64,000 nucleotides of DNA from contig NC_081336.1 in NCBI RefSeq assembly GCF_022539665.2, positions 6,368,278 through 6,432,277 on the forward strand, given 5' to 3'. Positions 23,883 to 34,378 of this stretch are shown here, piece after piece; position 1 is the first letter of the stretch, and every line of letters starts with the position of its first letter. The position numbers were made by a program, and so were the translations under genes. The notes beneath the pieces are model-generated. The model saw nothing but the letters and a program-made list of their open reading frames with translations, was not told the origin of the DNA and ran no database searches. Origin of the DNA: Daphnia carinata (lineage: Eukaryota > Arthropoda > Branchiopoda > Diplostraca > Daphniidae).

Positions 23883-24404
23883 CCGACATCTCGTTACAAT
23901 CAAATTACGAAATCCCTACGACATAACACTTTTCGCATCGAACTTGGACTGCCCTTAAAACATCTTAGCACATTAGTAAAAATGACTTCATTAGCCTTTC
24001 ACGATATGCATACTGATAGTTCCAAAATGTATGCCATTATCTTGAATGCAATTTGAATCCTCCATATTTCTCCTTTATCTTCGCTGTATGGTTCAGGTTT
24101 TTGAAATTATTGATATTGTTATTTCTTCGGTGACAGTGTATTCAACAGGAATAAATAGCCAATCAGATTTCCGGCATTTCATTTGAATTTCGAATCGTTT
24201 TATTTTTCACTAAAGTTGTTCTATAAATAACACATCAAATGTTACAGCTGCTTGTGCTTACCTACGAAAATTTGATTATTAGTTACTTTTTTTCGATAAC
24301 TATTTGGAAATTAGATTCGACAGGGAAACTGAATTAAGTCTTTTGTCCACCCACCATCAAGGTTCTGCATAGTCTACTTTGAATAGTGGGGTGGGGTGTA
24401 ACGC

Positions 24405-24839
24405 GATGGTCTAATGAAGCCGATGACTTGCCGGCTGCTTACGTCATAAGCTTCACGTAAGTAAATCTTTACCAAAATTAATATAGATTCTTCGTGAGAG
24501 TATTAATTCTTGTAATATATGATGGTAGAGATCAAGCCTACCTGCTGTTATTCCACATTATACTCACGTTGTATGGGCAAATAACTATTCTGTAGGCTGT
24601 GGAGAATAGCTTACAATCGGCTGCTGTAACGAATTTCCTTAACTTAAACAAATTTAACGTTTATGCTGATACCATCTTTCACGTAGAAGACGTTTGGCCC
24701 AGAGTATTCCTACAAGAGGCTCTACGTTTGCAATTATGGGCCGACTAGAAATTACATTAATTCTCCAGTTTATGTGAAAGGTGCTGCTGGATCTACCTGT
24801 CCAGCTTCGACTTCAAACAACGACGGATTGTGCGCTTGA
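24405..24839 (+). pseudogene. Truncated CAP-domain relic 2
   Basis: Duplicate of the relic at 12575-13018, with the end of exon 5, exon 6 and exon 7 only. It shows extra lesions, such as an indel after GGCTGTGGAG. It ends in TGTGCGCTTGA. Confidence 0.7.
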
Positions 24840-25580
24840 AAATGCATCATTTTTAAAAAAATTTTTACATTTCTGGAAATGATATACTACTAATACCATT
24901 TCTAATTACAGGTTTTTTCACGGTTTAAAATATGTCGATAGAATTTGATAAAAGATCAAGTTATTACAACGTGTTCTGTAAGTGATGGAAAATGCGCGCA
25001 TGACGATATTAACTATTCAGGATTCAATTTTTATGCAACTAACCTGGTTATTATGGTTAATAGAACTATATACCCACAGCTGCCCAATAACTAGTTTCAA
25101 CTAGTTTTAAACAGCGCATCCTTGCCACGAGTGCTTATCCCACTGGTAAAAAAAAATCTACTGCCAGAATAATAAAAAAAAAGCCGTTGATCACAGAACT
25201 AGCACGCATATGGAAACATATGGTGCCTGCTTTGCGCCTCATCCAACATGGATACAGCAATGAAAGCGAGAGCTAGCTTTCGTTCAAACGCCATGTCGTT
25301 AATAGATTGATAACCCCTCACAAGTGTATTATACTGTATAGCTATATTCGCATTCAGGAGCATTCTATCGTTCATTTAAATATGTTTTTTTGTTTCCAAG
25401 CCAGACTTTAGCAGTCGTCGACCCATTTTCGCGGATGAAATGCAGGTGGATCCGTTTCGAACACTTGCGCGTGCTACGTGGCACGCAGCGTACGAGTCAA
25501 ATAAAAGACGCGCACAAAAATCAACGTTGAAACATTTTGGAGATCCTGAGCCTCATTCCAGTTATTTGCTCCCTGTAAGA

Positions 25581-27214
25581 ATGAAAGTATTTGCTGTATC
25601 TTTGTTGATTGTTGTTTGCCTTTTCCCTTGCGGGGAAAGATCCTTAATCTTTTATTTTTATGTTATTGAATTTAGCCATTGTTATAGCTCACTTTGGTAT
25701 TTGATTCTTAACAAATCAATCCTTGTGGAAACAGGAGTCCCAGACAACGTTGAAGACAACTACGAAGCAACCCCCAACAACCACCAAGGTCCCGCCAACA
25801 ACCACGAAACTACCGCCGATGACCACGAAGCTCCCGCCAACAACCACCAAGCTTCCGCCGACAACAACGAAACTACCGCCGACGACTACGAAGCTACCGC
25901 CGACAACTACAAAACTGCCGCCAACAACCACCAAGCTCCCTCCAACAACTACGAAACTACCGCCAACAACCACCAAGCTACCACCAACAGCTACGAAACT
26001 ACCGCCAACGACCACGAAACTACCACCAACAATCACCAAGCTCCCGCCAACAACCACCGAGCTCCCGCCAACAACCACTAAGCTCCCGACCACAACTTCG
26101 AAGCGAGTTGTGACGACAGCAAAACCTTCAACTCCAACTTCTTCCTACTGCCACATTTCTACGTGCAGTGTGCCAAGGAACAATACCCTCTGCAAATATT
26201 CGGTATATGCACTCAACAGAACAAACAATTCATAGAGGTGAGGAATTCAGAATTTTCATTTGGTATAGAATACCACCTGGGGGCAGCTTGTCAACCAGCA
26301 TATCCAACATCGTCAACCATCAACGCTGATGAAATCACAAAAATTTTGAAAACGCATAATCAGCTCAGGCGTTGGGTGGCCCAGGAAACTCGTGGCAATC
26401 CAGGTCCCTAACGATCGGCGTCTAATATGAGGCAATTGGTAAGTAAAAGTCCCGTGTATTTCCTACCATAAAGCACAGTGTTTCTGAAAAATTGTGATAT
26501 CTTAAATGAACGTTGTTTGTTAAGATCTGGGATGAGAAGCTGGCCGTGATGGTACAAACGCACGCCCAGCAATGCGTATTCGCACACGATACTTGCCGTG
26601 ATGTCTGTAAGGGAAAAGTTTGATATGAAGCAAATTGAATCTCTTTAGTTTATATATCTGTCACGGCTGTTATTTATTCATAGCTCGATTCCGAGTTGGT
26701 CAGAATATTTACGTTGGTGCATCTTCTGTCGATTACATGAACACATCTTACTTGGAAGAAGCGATATTTTCATGGTATGCTGAAGTCGATTTCGTGACGA
26801 AAGATTATGGCACCAGCTTCCCGTAAGTAATACGGTTTGCCAAATTACATCGTGTTGAATTACTAACTCTTGTGCATCTGATGGTAGGGCAAATCCACTT
26901 GAAATGATTGGTCATTATACACAAGTTGTATGGGCCACTACCTAAACCGTAGGCTGTGGAGTGGCTTATTACCAATCAACAGCTGTAAGAAATTCAATGT
27001 TTCTTTATACAAAAAGTTATTCCGTTAATATATTTGTCTTTGCAAATTTATTTCGAACAGTTGTATGATGGCGCTGTTCCGTACAACCGATTGCACGTGT
27101 GCAATTACGGTCCAGCTGGAAATTTTATCGATTCACCAGTCTAGCAAGGAACGGCTGGTCTGCTGGTCTGCCTGTCCAGCTCCAACTTCGAACAATACTG
27201 GGCTGTGTGCATGA
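25581..27214 (+). pseudogene. CAP (SCP/CRISP-type) protein with TTTKLP-repeat stalk, second copy, disabled
   Basis: Colinear with the CAP gene at 13793-15617. Here the stalk exon (25735-26202, 468 nt) is in frame and reads KLPPTTT repeats through to the first Cys residues. There are several lesions elsewhere. The exon 1 donor GT has become GA at 25635-25636. Exon 3 has TAA at 26409-26411 for the expected CAA. Exon 6 has TAA at 26943-26945 where copy 1 has a Tyr codon. Exon 7 has a deletion and an insertion around 27140-27165 and ends at TGA 27212-27214. It is not expected to give a CAP protein. Confidence 0.85.
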
Positions 27215-27609
27215 AAATGCATTTCGAATAAATCCTACGTGCCTTTATTCCTTTCTGAAATGACAGTAGTTTATTTCCTCTAGCAATTGGTTTTTTTATT
27301 TGCTTTTAATAAATGTTGAAAAACATAACAGTAGAATTAATACACTTATGCATGACAGTTCGTTGTTTCATTTCTTTCTTAGCAGAAAAATTTATTTTTT
27401 AATGTCATTTGTTTCAGGTATAGTCCAGATTTTAATTGATGATATGAAGATGCGCTTAACACATAAAGATATAAATAACCTGGTGGTTGTTACGTCTTTT
27501 GTTTTGCAAGACTAATTTTTAATTAAATTAGCTAACAGATTCGCTACAGGCCCGAAAGCCATTACGACAGGAGAAGGGAGCCGCAAACGGAGGCCGTCGT
27601 GGATTTGAT

Positions 27610-27960
27610 ATCCCCGCACTACTGAGGCTCCGCAATACTACACTACAAAGGCTCCTGAATACGCCACAAGGTATGCTGCACCGAGCTACTATTCCGATGC
27701 CCCCAAATACTACACCACCACCTACGCTGCCCCGGCGTATTACACCGAGGCTCCGCAATACTACACTACAAATGCTGCTGAATACTACACGACGAAAGCC
27801 TCGGAGTACTACGCAAAGAAAGCAGAATACTACACCACAACTTACGCAGCTTTAGCTTACTACACTGAGGCTCCTCAATACTATACTACAAAGGCCCCCG
27901 AGTACTACACCACAATATGCTGCACCAAGCTATTACACTGAGCGACCAAAGTATTATTAA
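27610..27960 (+). pseudogene. Relic of a Tyr/Thr-repeat structural protein (YYTTKAPE type)
   Basis: Reading from about 27623, the frame gives repeats of EAPQYYTTKAPEYY and TTTYAAPAYYTEAP for about 95 residues, directly after an in-frame stop. Near 27915 two bases are missing. In the shifted frame the sequence continues YAAPSYYTERPKYY to TAA at 27958-27960. There is no start or signal-peptide exon upstream. Repeats of this kind are known to me from Daphnia structural proteins; I cannot assign a function. Confidence 0.65.
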
Positions 27961-29360
27961 TCGTGAAAATTGCCTTGTCCGTCAAGCTCAATAGTTAAAG
28001 ATAATTAGATCTTGCTTTATTATTTGCTGTCTTCGTTCCAAAATGTGTATTTCCCTGCCATGTACTTATGCATTAACTGGTCGTTCCGTACGAATGTGAT
28101 GGTTTATAAATGAAATGTTGAATACAGCTATTATGTCGTTACTCAATCTGTACTTGTTTTTATTCTTTTTTCTTCTTTCTTTATTACATAAAGCGGATGA
28201 AGACGATTTCAGTTAGTGTTCGTACAACATCGTAATTTCTGAACACAATTATGCATGAAGACATTTGCGGGAAATATATCACGGTTATTCATAAGATTGC
28301 AGTCAATTTATTTATCCAGTCACTCAGCACAAAGTTGCATTGATTCATTGCGTCAGTCCATAGGCATTGTTTAGTTGTTGTGGTCAAAACCCATTATCTT
28401 TCGGTATTTAATTGAATAGCAAAATGAAATGTAAATTTTTTTTCAGTTTGCATTTACACCGCTAATGGCAATTATTACTTCCAATCTACAATTTCTATGT
28501 TATGGAAATGCTCTAAATATTCGGCAGGGATAGGAGTTTCGATTTGCCAGTTCTCATTTTAGTTATTGGGAAAATAGGCAAAATGTTTGCACTAAGCACT
28601 TGACTGACATACTAGTATCCTCCAGACCTGTCCGGATGGAGATCATATTGCTGTACTATATGATCCCCATCGTGACATCAGCTGATAGCTCTTACATCTC
28701 TATCAGTTTTGCATTGGAATGGTGGGCCAATCCCATACCAACGCTTAACGTTTCGAGTTGTAATTGCTTACAGACTCTTGGTTACTAGTATTCCCATCAT
28801 TGGGAGGGTGCCATACGCAGTCATTTCAAGTGCCGCTACATTAACACGTTCATGCAACTATTATTTACAGTGAATGACGACCCCAAACCATGTTGATAAC
28901 GTAATCGTGTATTTTCCGTCTTAAACTAACTCTCATTTAAATTCGGCGAAACTATTGGACAATGTAATAAATGAACAGTATCCAGAAAATAGTGATAAAA
29001 AACATCTAAGCCAATTATAAAACAAAAAACTTAAGTAAATGTTTCAAATTTTCAGTTATTATGTAGCACTCACGAATTAGGGTGGGGCATCACGCACCGC
29101 GAATGATATGCAAGAATACTCCATATCACCTTGCGGCCGATATTGGCATTAATGCGTTCATGCAGTGACTTGGTGCTATTCTGGTTGTGAGGGGGAAATT
29201 AGTTGGAGACAATCTAGGATCGTCATTACTTATTTTGGCATTCGTATACACGTATAAGTAGTGGTTTATCCAGCTCATTGTGTCTAGTGGGCCATTATAC
29301 CTCAATGATCCCGCTTTCTAAATTTCCGCTTTGACAAGAATGACCTATGCCACCAAATGG
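27961..29360. other. Intergenic region between unit 2 and the inverted arm
   Basis: AT-rich with no supported gene. A short open frame at 28600-28788 shows no recognisable domain. Confidence 0.45.
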
Positions 29361-30084
29361 TCAACTGAGGGAAAAATTAAAAAAAATTGTGTGTTGATGG
29401 GTTTGGGCAGTTCAGTGGTCAGTGTTTACCTTTGTAACTGGAGAAGCTAGGGGCATAATAGGAAAACACACAACCAACGAAGAAAAGTAGCTCGATAGCC
29501 TGATTAAAGAATAATGCGATAGTTCTGAATAGACTAACCCCGTTTTTAATTTTCAGTCAAATTCTATTAGCTATTCCTAAATGAGAAATAAATAGTATAA
29601 AATAATAATACCAAAATGGTAGTGCTCATGGTGAACAGCGTGGCAGGGATAAGTAGTAACTGTAAGCAACTACAAGTGGTGATCAATTGACAGTAAGCTG
29701 CTGGCTTTTAAACTTTTTGACGATATTAATGTAATGCAATAAGCAATGCAATGTCGTCCATTGGCAAAGAAAACACAAGTGAGCAGTTAACACACCACTT
29801 TTAACCATATTTCAGCACAAAATGGAAATAATCTTGTAAATGAAGCGCAATCGCATTTGAAATCTTCGAATAAGGCTGCTGCAATAAACCTTGGATGTTT
29901 GACACATTATAGAATTACATGTAAATTTTACAAATTATTTCCCTTTCAACGAATTTATGCCGGTGATTTTGTTTATTTTGCGCATACGCCGGCATTAGTT
30001 TCCCACGGTTGATCTATGAATTCAGACCAAATTACAGTTAAATGGAATGAGAATGAATGGAATGGAATGAGAGGAGTTAATGAA

Positions 30085-30640
30085 ACCGACACCAACCAAA
30101 CGAAACTCTTGGCAATCCGACAGCAACGGCCGGCTGGCCTGCGTACGTGCTAATGGTGTAAACTGATGGAAGCTTATAGAGAGCCTGGCATTTGAAATCG
30201 TGTAACTTAATGCCAGCAGAGTAACGTGTTATTGTGGTAGGATCATTTTACAGAACTTTTGATACCACTCCAAAAAGAGGCATAATTAAAAAAAAAAAGT
30301 CCTAAAAGATGCTTCAGAACGTAATGGGATTGAACAAGAGATGTGTGAAGAAATTTCCTCACTCCTCTGATGATAATACCAATTGCGCAAAGTTTCGTCG
30401 TGTTGACGGTCACCTTGAATGCACTAACTGAAAATGCGGAAAAACTATTAGGAAGGCGGGGAAAGGGATTAATCAAAGGCTATTTGATTTTCACAATCCA
30501 CTCGTAGATCACTTATCATTAGTTTTACAGCAGAACATGTAACCATCCGCTGTTTAGACTAACAGTTTACCCTTCTAGGCTATGCACTGCCGTCAAGACA
30601 ATGGATTTGCAAAGTAAGGTTCCGTCACACAACGCATCTT
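30085..30640 (-). pseudogene. Trypsin-like relic, inverted copy
   Basis: Reverse complement of the relic at 780-1335, with the same lost Cys and missing catalytic-serine exon. Confidence 0.7.
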
Positions 30641-31044
30641 GTGAATAACAACTAGACCAATAGCTGTTAATAAACAAAGAAACCATGAAAATGGCAAGAA
30701 AATTCGTTATCGCCACCCTTGTAGAAGCTACCACAAGTTTTTGTTTTAAGGTACGATTCCAGGAATTTTGTACGCAAATTTAATGCGAAGCACAGAAGAA
30801 GAAGATGGCTGAAGGTTAGTGGTCACAGAACGTGAAGAACTAACATCTTTTTTTTCCCCCTCATGGATAGCTAATTTTTCTCCTTTTGTTCGCACCATTC
30901 CTTTTGTTCCTCGAAGGTGAGAAGGAGGGTGGCATTGGTAATACCACAATTCTAGGCGATGATGACGAATTTCGTACGAGCAGTTTCTACAACCAAATTT
31001 TCTTTTCTGCTAACACTTTTGAAGGTCTTTTCATTTTTGCCCGA

Positions 31045-31050
31045 TATAAA
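31045..31050 (+). promoter_or_regulatory. TATA box of GYGGH copy E
   Basis: TATAAA in GATATAAAAAGG, 85 bp upstream of the ATG, followed by the conserved GCTCTTCAGTTGCAAAC. Confidence 0.65.
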
Positions 31051-31129
31051 AAGGCCTTTGCAAACTTACTGCTCTTCAGTTGCAAACAGTGCAGTTGCAA
31101 ATACCGTCTCAAGAGCAATCTTCATCAAA

Positions 31130-32195
31130 ATGCGTTTCTTCTCCAATGTTATGGTTTGTTTGATTTTATCATACAATAATAAAGCATTGATTTTGGTTTT
31201 CAATTCAAATTTCCTTCTTTTTATAGTGGACCTCGTTGCTGGTAACTGCTTTAGTTTTCTCATCATCCGACGCGCATAAAAAAGGTTTGTAAACTTAAAT
31301 TTTAGTTCTAGTGGTGTTATTAATCTTTTATTAATTAAATTTAATTATCCATTTGTTGATGTAGGAAGAGGAGGCGGTGGTAATGCTGGAGGCTATGGTG
31401 CTCATGGTAAGTGTTGCTCCTCAAGGAAAATAGCCATTCTTGGCTGCAAAATTTTATGTATCATTTTGGTGACGTCAAATATGTCATAGATTTTTATAAA
31501 TTTCAGGTGGCCAACAAAGTCTAGGCTACGGCGGTGGTCATACATTACCGTTGAGCTCCGGGCACGGTGGCCATTCATCACATGGAGGATACAGTGGCCA
31601 CATCTCCCCGATGATAGGACACCCCAGCAGTCACGCAGCACCCGTGAGCGGTGGGTATGGAGGTCATATTGGGCCAATCAGTGGAGGATACGGTGGTCAC
31701 GGATCACCCATGGGTGGAGGACATGTCAGTAGTCACGCTGCCCCCGTTAGTGCTGGGTATGGCGGACATGGTGCACCAGTCGGTGGAGGATACGGAGGTC
31801 ATCCTTCTCCTGCGAGCGCGGGGTACGGCGGTAATCAAGCGGTTCGTCGACCTAAGAGTAAAAGCTACAGCAATAATCACGCTGCACCTGCGAGGGGAGG
31901 ATATGGTGGTCATGCTGCGTCAATGAACGGAGGTCATTCTGCGCCAGTAAGAAAAGGACATAGTGGTCACGCAGCTCAAATGAACGTAGGCTACGGCGGC
32001 CATGTAGTGCCAACAAGTGGAGGATATGGAAGCCACGTAGCTCCAATGAACGGAGGATATGGAGGTCACGCAGTATCGGCAGGCAAAGGTTACGGTGGCC
32101 ACGGATCACAAATGAGAGGGGGATATGGAGGTCATTCTGCACAGACGAGTGGGGGTTATAGAAGCCACGCTGCTGGAAAAGGCTACGGTCGTTAA
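31130..32195 (+). CDS. GYGGH-repeat secreted Gly/His-rich protein, copy E (270 aa)
   Basis: Exons 31130-31153, 31227-31284, 31365-31406 and 31507-32195 total 813 nt with matching phases. The signal peptide is MRFFSNVM, then WTSLLVTALVFSSSDA. The mature chain starts HKKGRGGGG and continues in about 20 repeats based on GGYGGH, with recurrent Gln (GGQQ, AAQM, GSQM, SAQT) and Lys (RPKSKSY, RKGH, GKGYGG). The last exon is almost identical to copy B, but has an extra RGGYGGHAASMNG unit and another unit shortened. ATTAAA lies at 32488-32493. The 5' half is inside the inverted arm and is identical to copy A; the repeat exon lies outside it. Confidence 0.85.
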
Positions 32196-32199
32196 AAAA

Positions 32200-33650
32200 G
32201 GTTAGGTCAACATTAGCAGTAAGATTATTTTGGTATAATAAATGGTATATTTTGATTTGGTAAAATTTCATAGCAGTTGCTCTTCGAATATTTATTTTAA
32301 AAACTCGTGCAAAGAATAATAACAAATATTTATATATTCTATGCAGTTAGAAAATCTTCAATAGAACCTCAACATCTGCAATCCGTCCACTTCAATCGAA
32401 TTAACCAGTCGATAGAAGAAATTTCCAGTCAGAAAAAAAATCCTTTGATTCAAATGAAACGAATTTTCAGCAAATACACGTTTTTTCATTAAACCGCAAT
32501 ATTCTTTCTGATCCAACCTATTTTTTGGCTGCACCACGCTAACTTAATCCAATACTCTATACCAATTCGGCTCGAGCTTCTTTTCTTCTTATTTTCGCAT
32601 CAGTAGAGAATACACCTCCTCTATGATTCATGTATTTATAGTAAAAGCATAGAAGTTTTTTATTCTTTCAGTTTTGGAGTAATAGGAAATTTTTTTGTCT
32701 TAAAAATCAAATACACATATTTTAATTACGAATGTAAAACATCCTTTCATTTAAAATTAGTTTTGTGCACAGGTTCGAGGTCAGGAGTTGCATACCTATT
32801 TATCAATAGTCGATGACAGTGGTTATCTGTGTCTATTCTACTTCTGTTGGATAAAATCTAAAGTAATGTATCTCAAGGCTGGAGCAGGAGTGAATCAAGA
32901 AATATCTAAGAGTATAGCCATCATCGCTCCTTTAAAAAAACAGCAATCGGTAACTGTATAGCAGCAATCAAAAGATCACAGAACTTAGAAAGGATCAAAA
33001 TTATGCTATTAAAAAATGTTTCGTAGAAGGAGAAATTTACATCGTTATTATTAGTGCCTGTAGCATAGGTTAATGACGATGCATTGCCCACGTAAAATCC
33101 CTCCTATTTGATTAAATTCATGGTATTAACCAACAGAAATGAGAGCTCCATTTCAACGACATTCTCACTCCGAATGCTATCTAAAAAGGTTTGAATCTTG
33201 GCGTTTGGGGTAGTCGTATTCAACGAAGATGCGGCCGCTTCGGTTAAAGTTCCCTGCCGACCTCTGGCGAGAACCACTCTTACATTTAGGCTCCAAAACG
33301 CAGCAATGTCGGACAACCAATGTTGGAAGCCTCAACTGTGCCATCATGACAACAGTGATCTGTAAACTTGTATACGCAATCTGCATTCATCAGTCCACAT
33401 GTCATTTTAGCAACAGCACAAAAAAAACTGCACATTGGAATAATCTTCGAGTTGTACTAGGGTGACACTGCATTTGTTAGCATGCATAATATTCTTTTCC
33501 TCCAGCTTTTTGCAATTAGGTGTTTAGCATTTTCATGCCGAAAAAATATTAAACGAAACGAAGCAAAAAAATGAAACAGAAATCACTTACCCAGTTCAAA
33601 TTTAATTGTTCAACAAGTCAGATAGAACAGCGTACAAATGCAGTAATCTC
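32200..33650. other. Intergenic region between GYGGH copy E and transglutaminase 3
   Basis: Only the first 300 bp resemble other units. The rest is unlike units 1 and 2, so it is an insertion or a diverged spacer. The minus-strand open frames at 33104-33386 have no domain I can support. Confidence 0.4.
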
Positions 33651-33659
33651 TTGATGTAA

Positions 33660-34062
33660 GGTAAATGAAAAACTTTAGCTGGTAACTTTGCTAGTTTTCG
33701 GACCGACAACTGATCACAAACGTATTCGAGGACAGCGCAACTTCGACTTACATATTCAGTCAATAGTTATGCTACTTTCATTGTCGTTGTGGCTCTAGCC
33801 ATGGGATGGAATTACTTCAACACTGAATACCACTCGGTCTGCAACGATGAAGCGTCACCAGACTGTGCACTAAGTCAGCGTGAAAAAGGACACGGGGCTG
33901 AGAGACCTATGAAATCCGATAGCTATGAACCAGGTATGACTGTACAACGGAACCAGAAAGAATCATATCCTGACGTTACTTGATCTGCATTTATTTAGAG
34001 TTTTATTTCTCTAAATTATTTCAAATTCTTAAGACTCCCTCGACACGAAAAGAATATAAATA
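33660..34062 (+). promoter_or_regulatory. Transglutaminase 3 promoter block and TATA box
   Basis: A diverged version of the block before copies 1 and 2. TATAAA lies at 34055-34060. The position of the first GATA-type motif reads CTAAGTCAGC, so it is lost. The second retains only a GATA core (CCGATAGC). Confidence 0.5.
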
Positions 34063-34378
34063 GAGAAGGTAATTGGAAGATGGCATTGTCTTGTTTCTGC
34101 AGTAGCAGCGAAAACACGTCGTCGACCCAGGAAATTTTAAGGTAGTTATTTAACCTTTCTATGATTTTTAATCCTCAAAGAGAAGAATGTCTGTAAAAGT
34201 TGTGTTTGTTAAAACCACAAGTCAGTCTTACAATTTCATTTGTCGTACTAAGATTAAACAGCTTTCCGTAAACACTACTATACTATGTAATGTAATTCTG
34301 TCACTATACTACGTCCTGTAATTCAACCCGTCAATAATATTTTTTCCCAAAACTTTTTCTTTTCATTCTCAAGGCATA

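Larger units (their letters stand above)
16540..27565. repeat. Segmental duplication unit 2
   Basis: Colinear with unit 1 from about 16990. The first 450 bp (16540-16990) instead match 39060-39690 upstream of GYGGH copy D. All four cassette genes are present, but the GYGGH and CAP members are damaged. Confidence 0.85.
29360..31415. repeat. Right arm of the large inverted duplication
   Basis: Reverse complement of 1-2050. It contains the inverted trypsin relic and, at its outer end, the promoter and first three exons of GYGGH copy E. It has a small local GGAATGAGAATGAATGGAATG expansion at about 30045-30075 that the left arm lacks. Confidence 0.9.

Noticed and set aside
27673-27855. Open frame rich in Pro and Thr
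   Set aside because: A shifted frame of the Tyr/Thr-repeat relic; the YYTTKAPE frame is the meaningful one.
33104-33386. Minus-strand frames that at first looked like part of a transposase
   Set aside because: No catalytic motif, terminal repeats or second copy could be seen; left unassigned.
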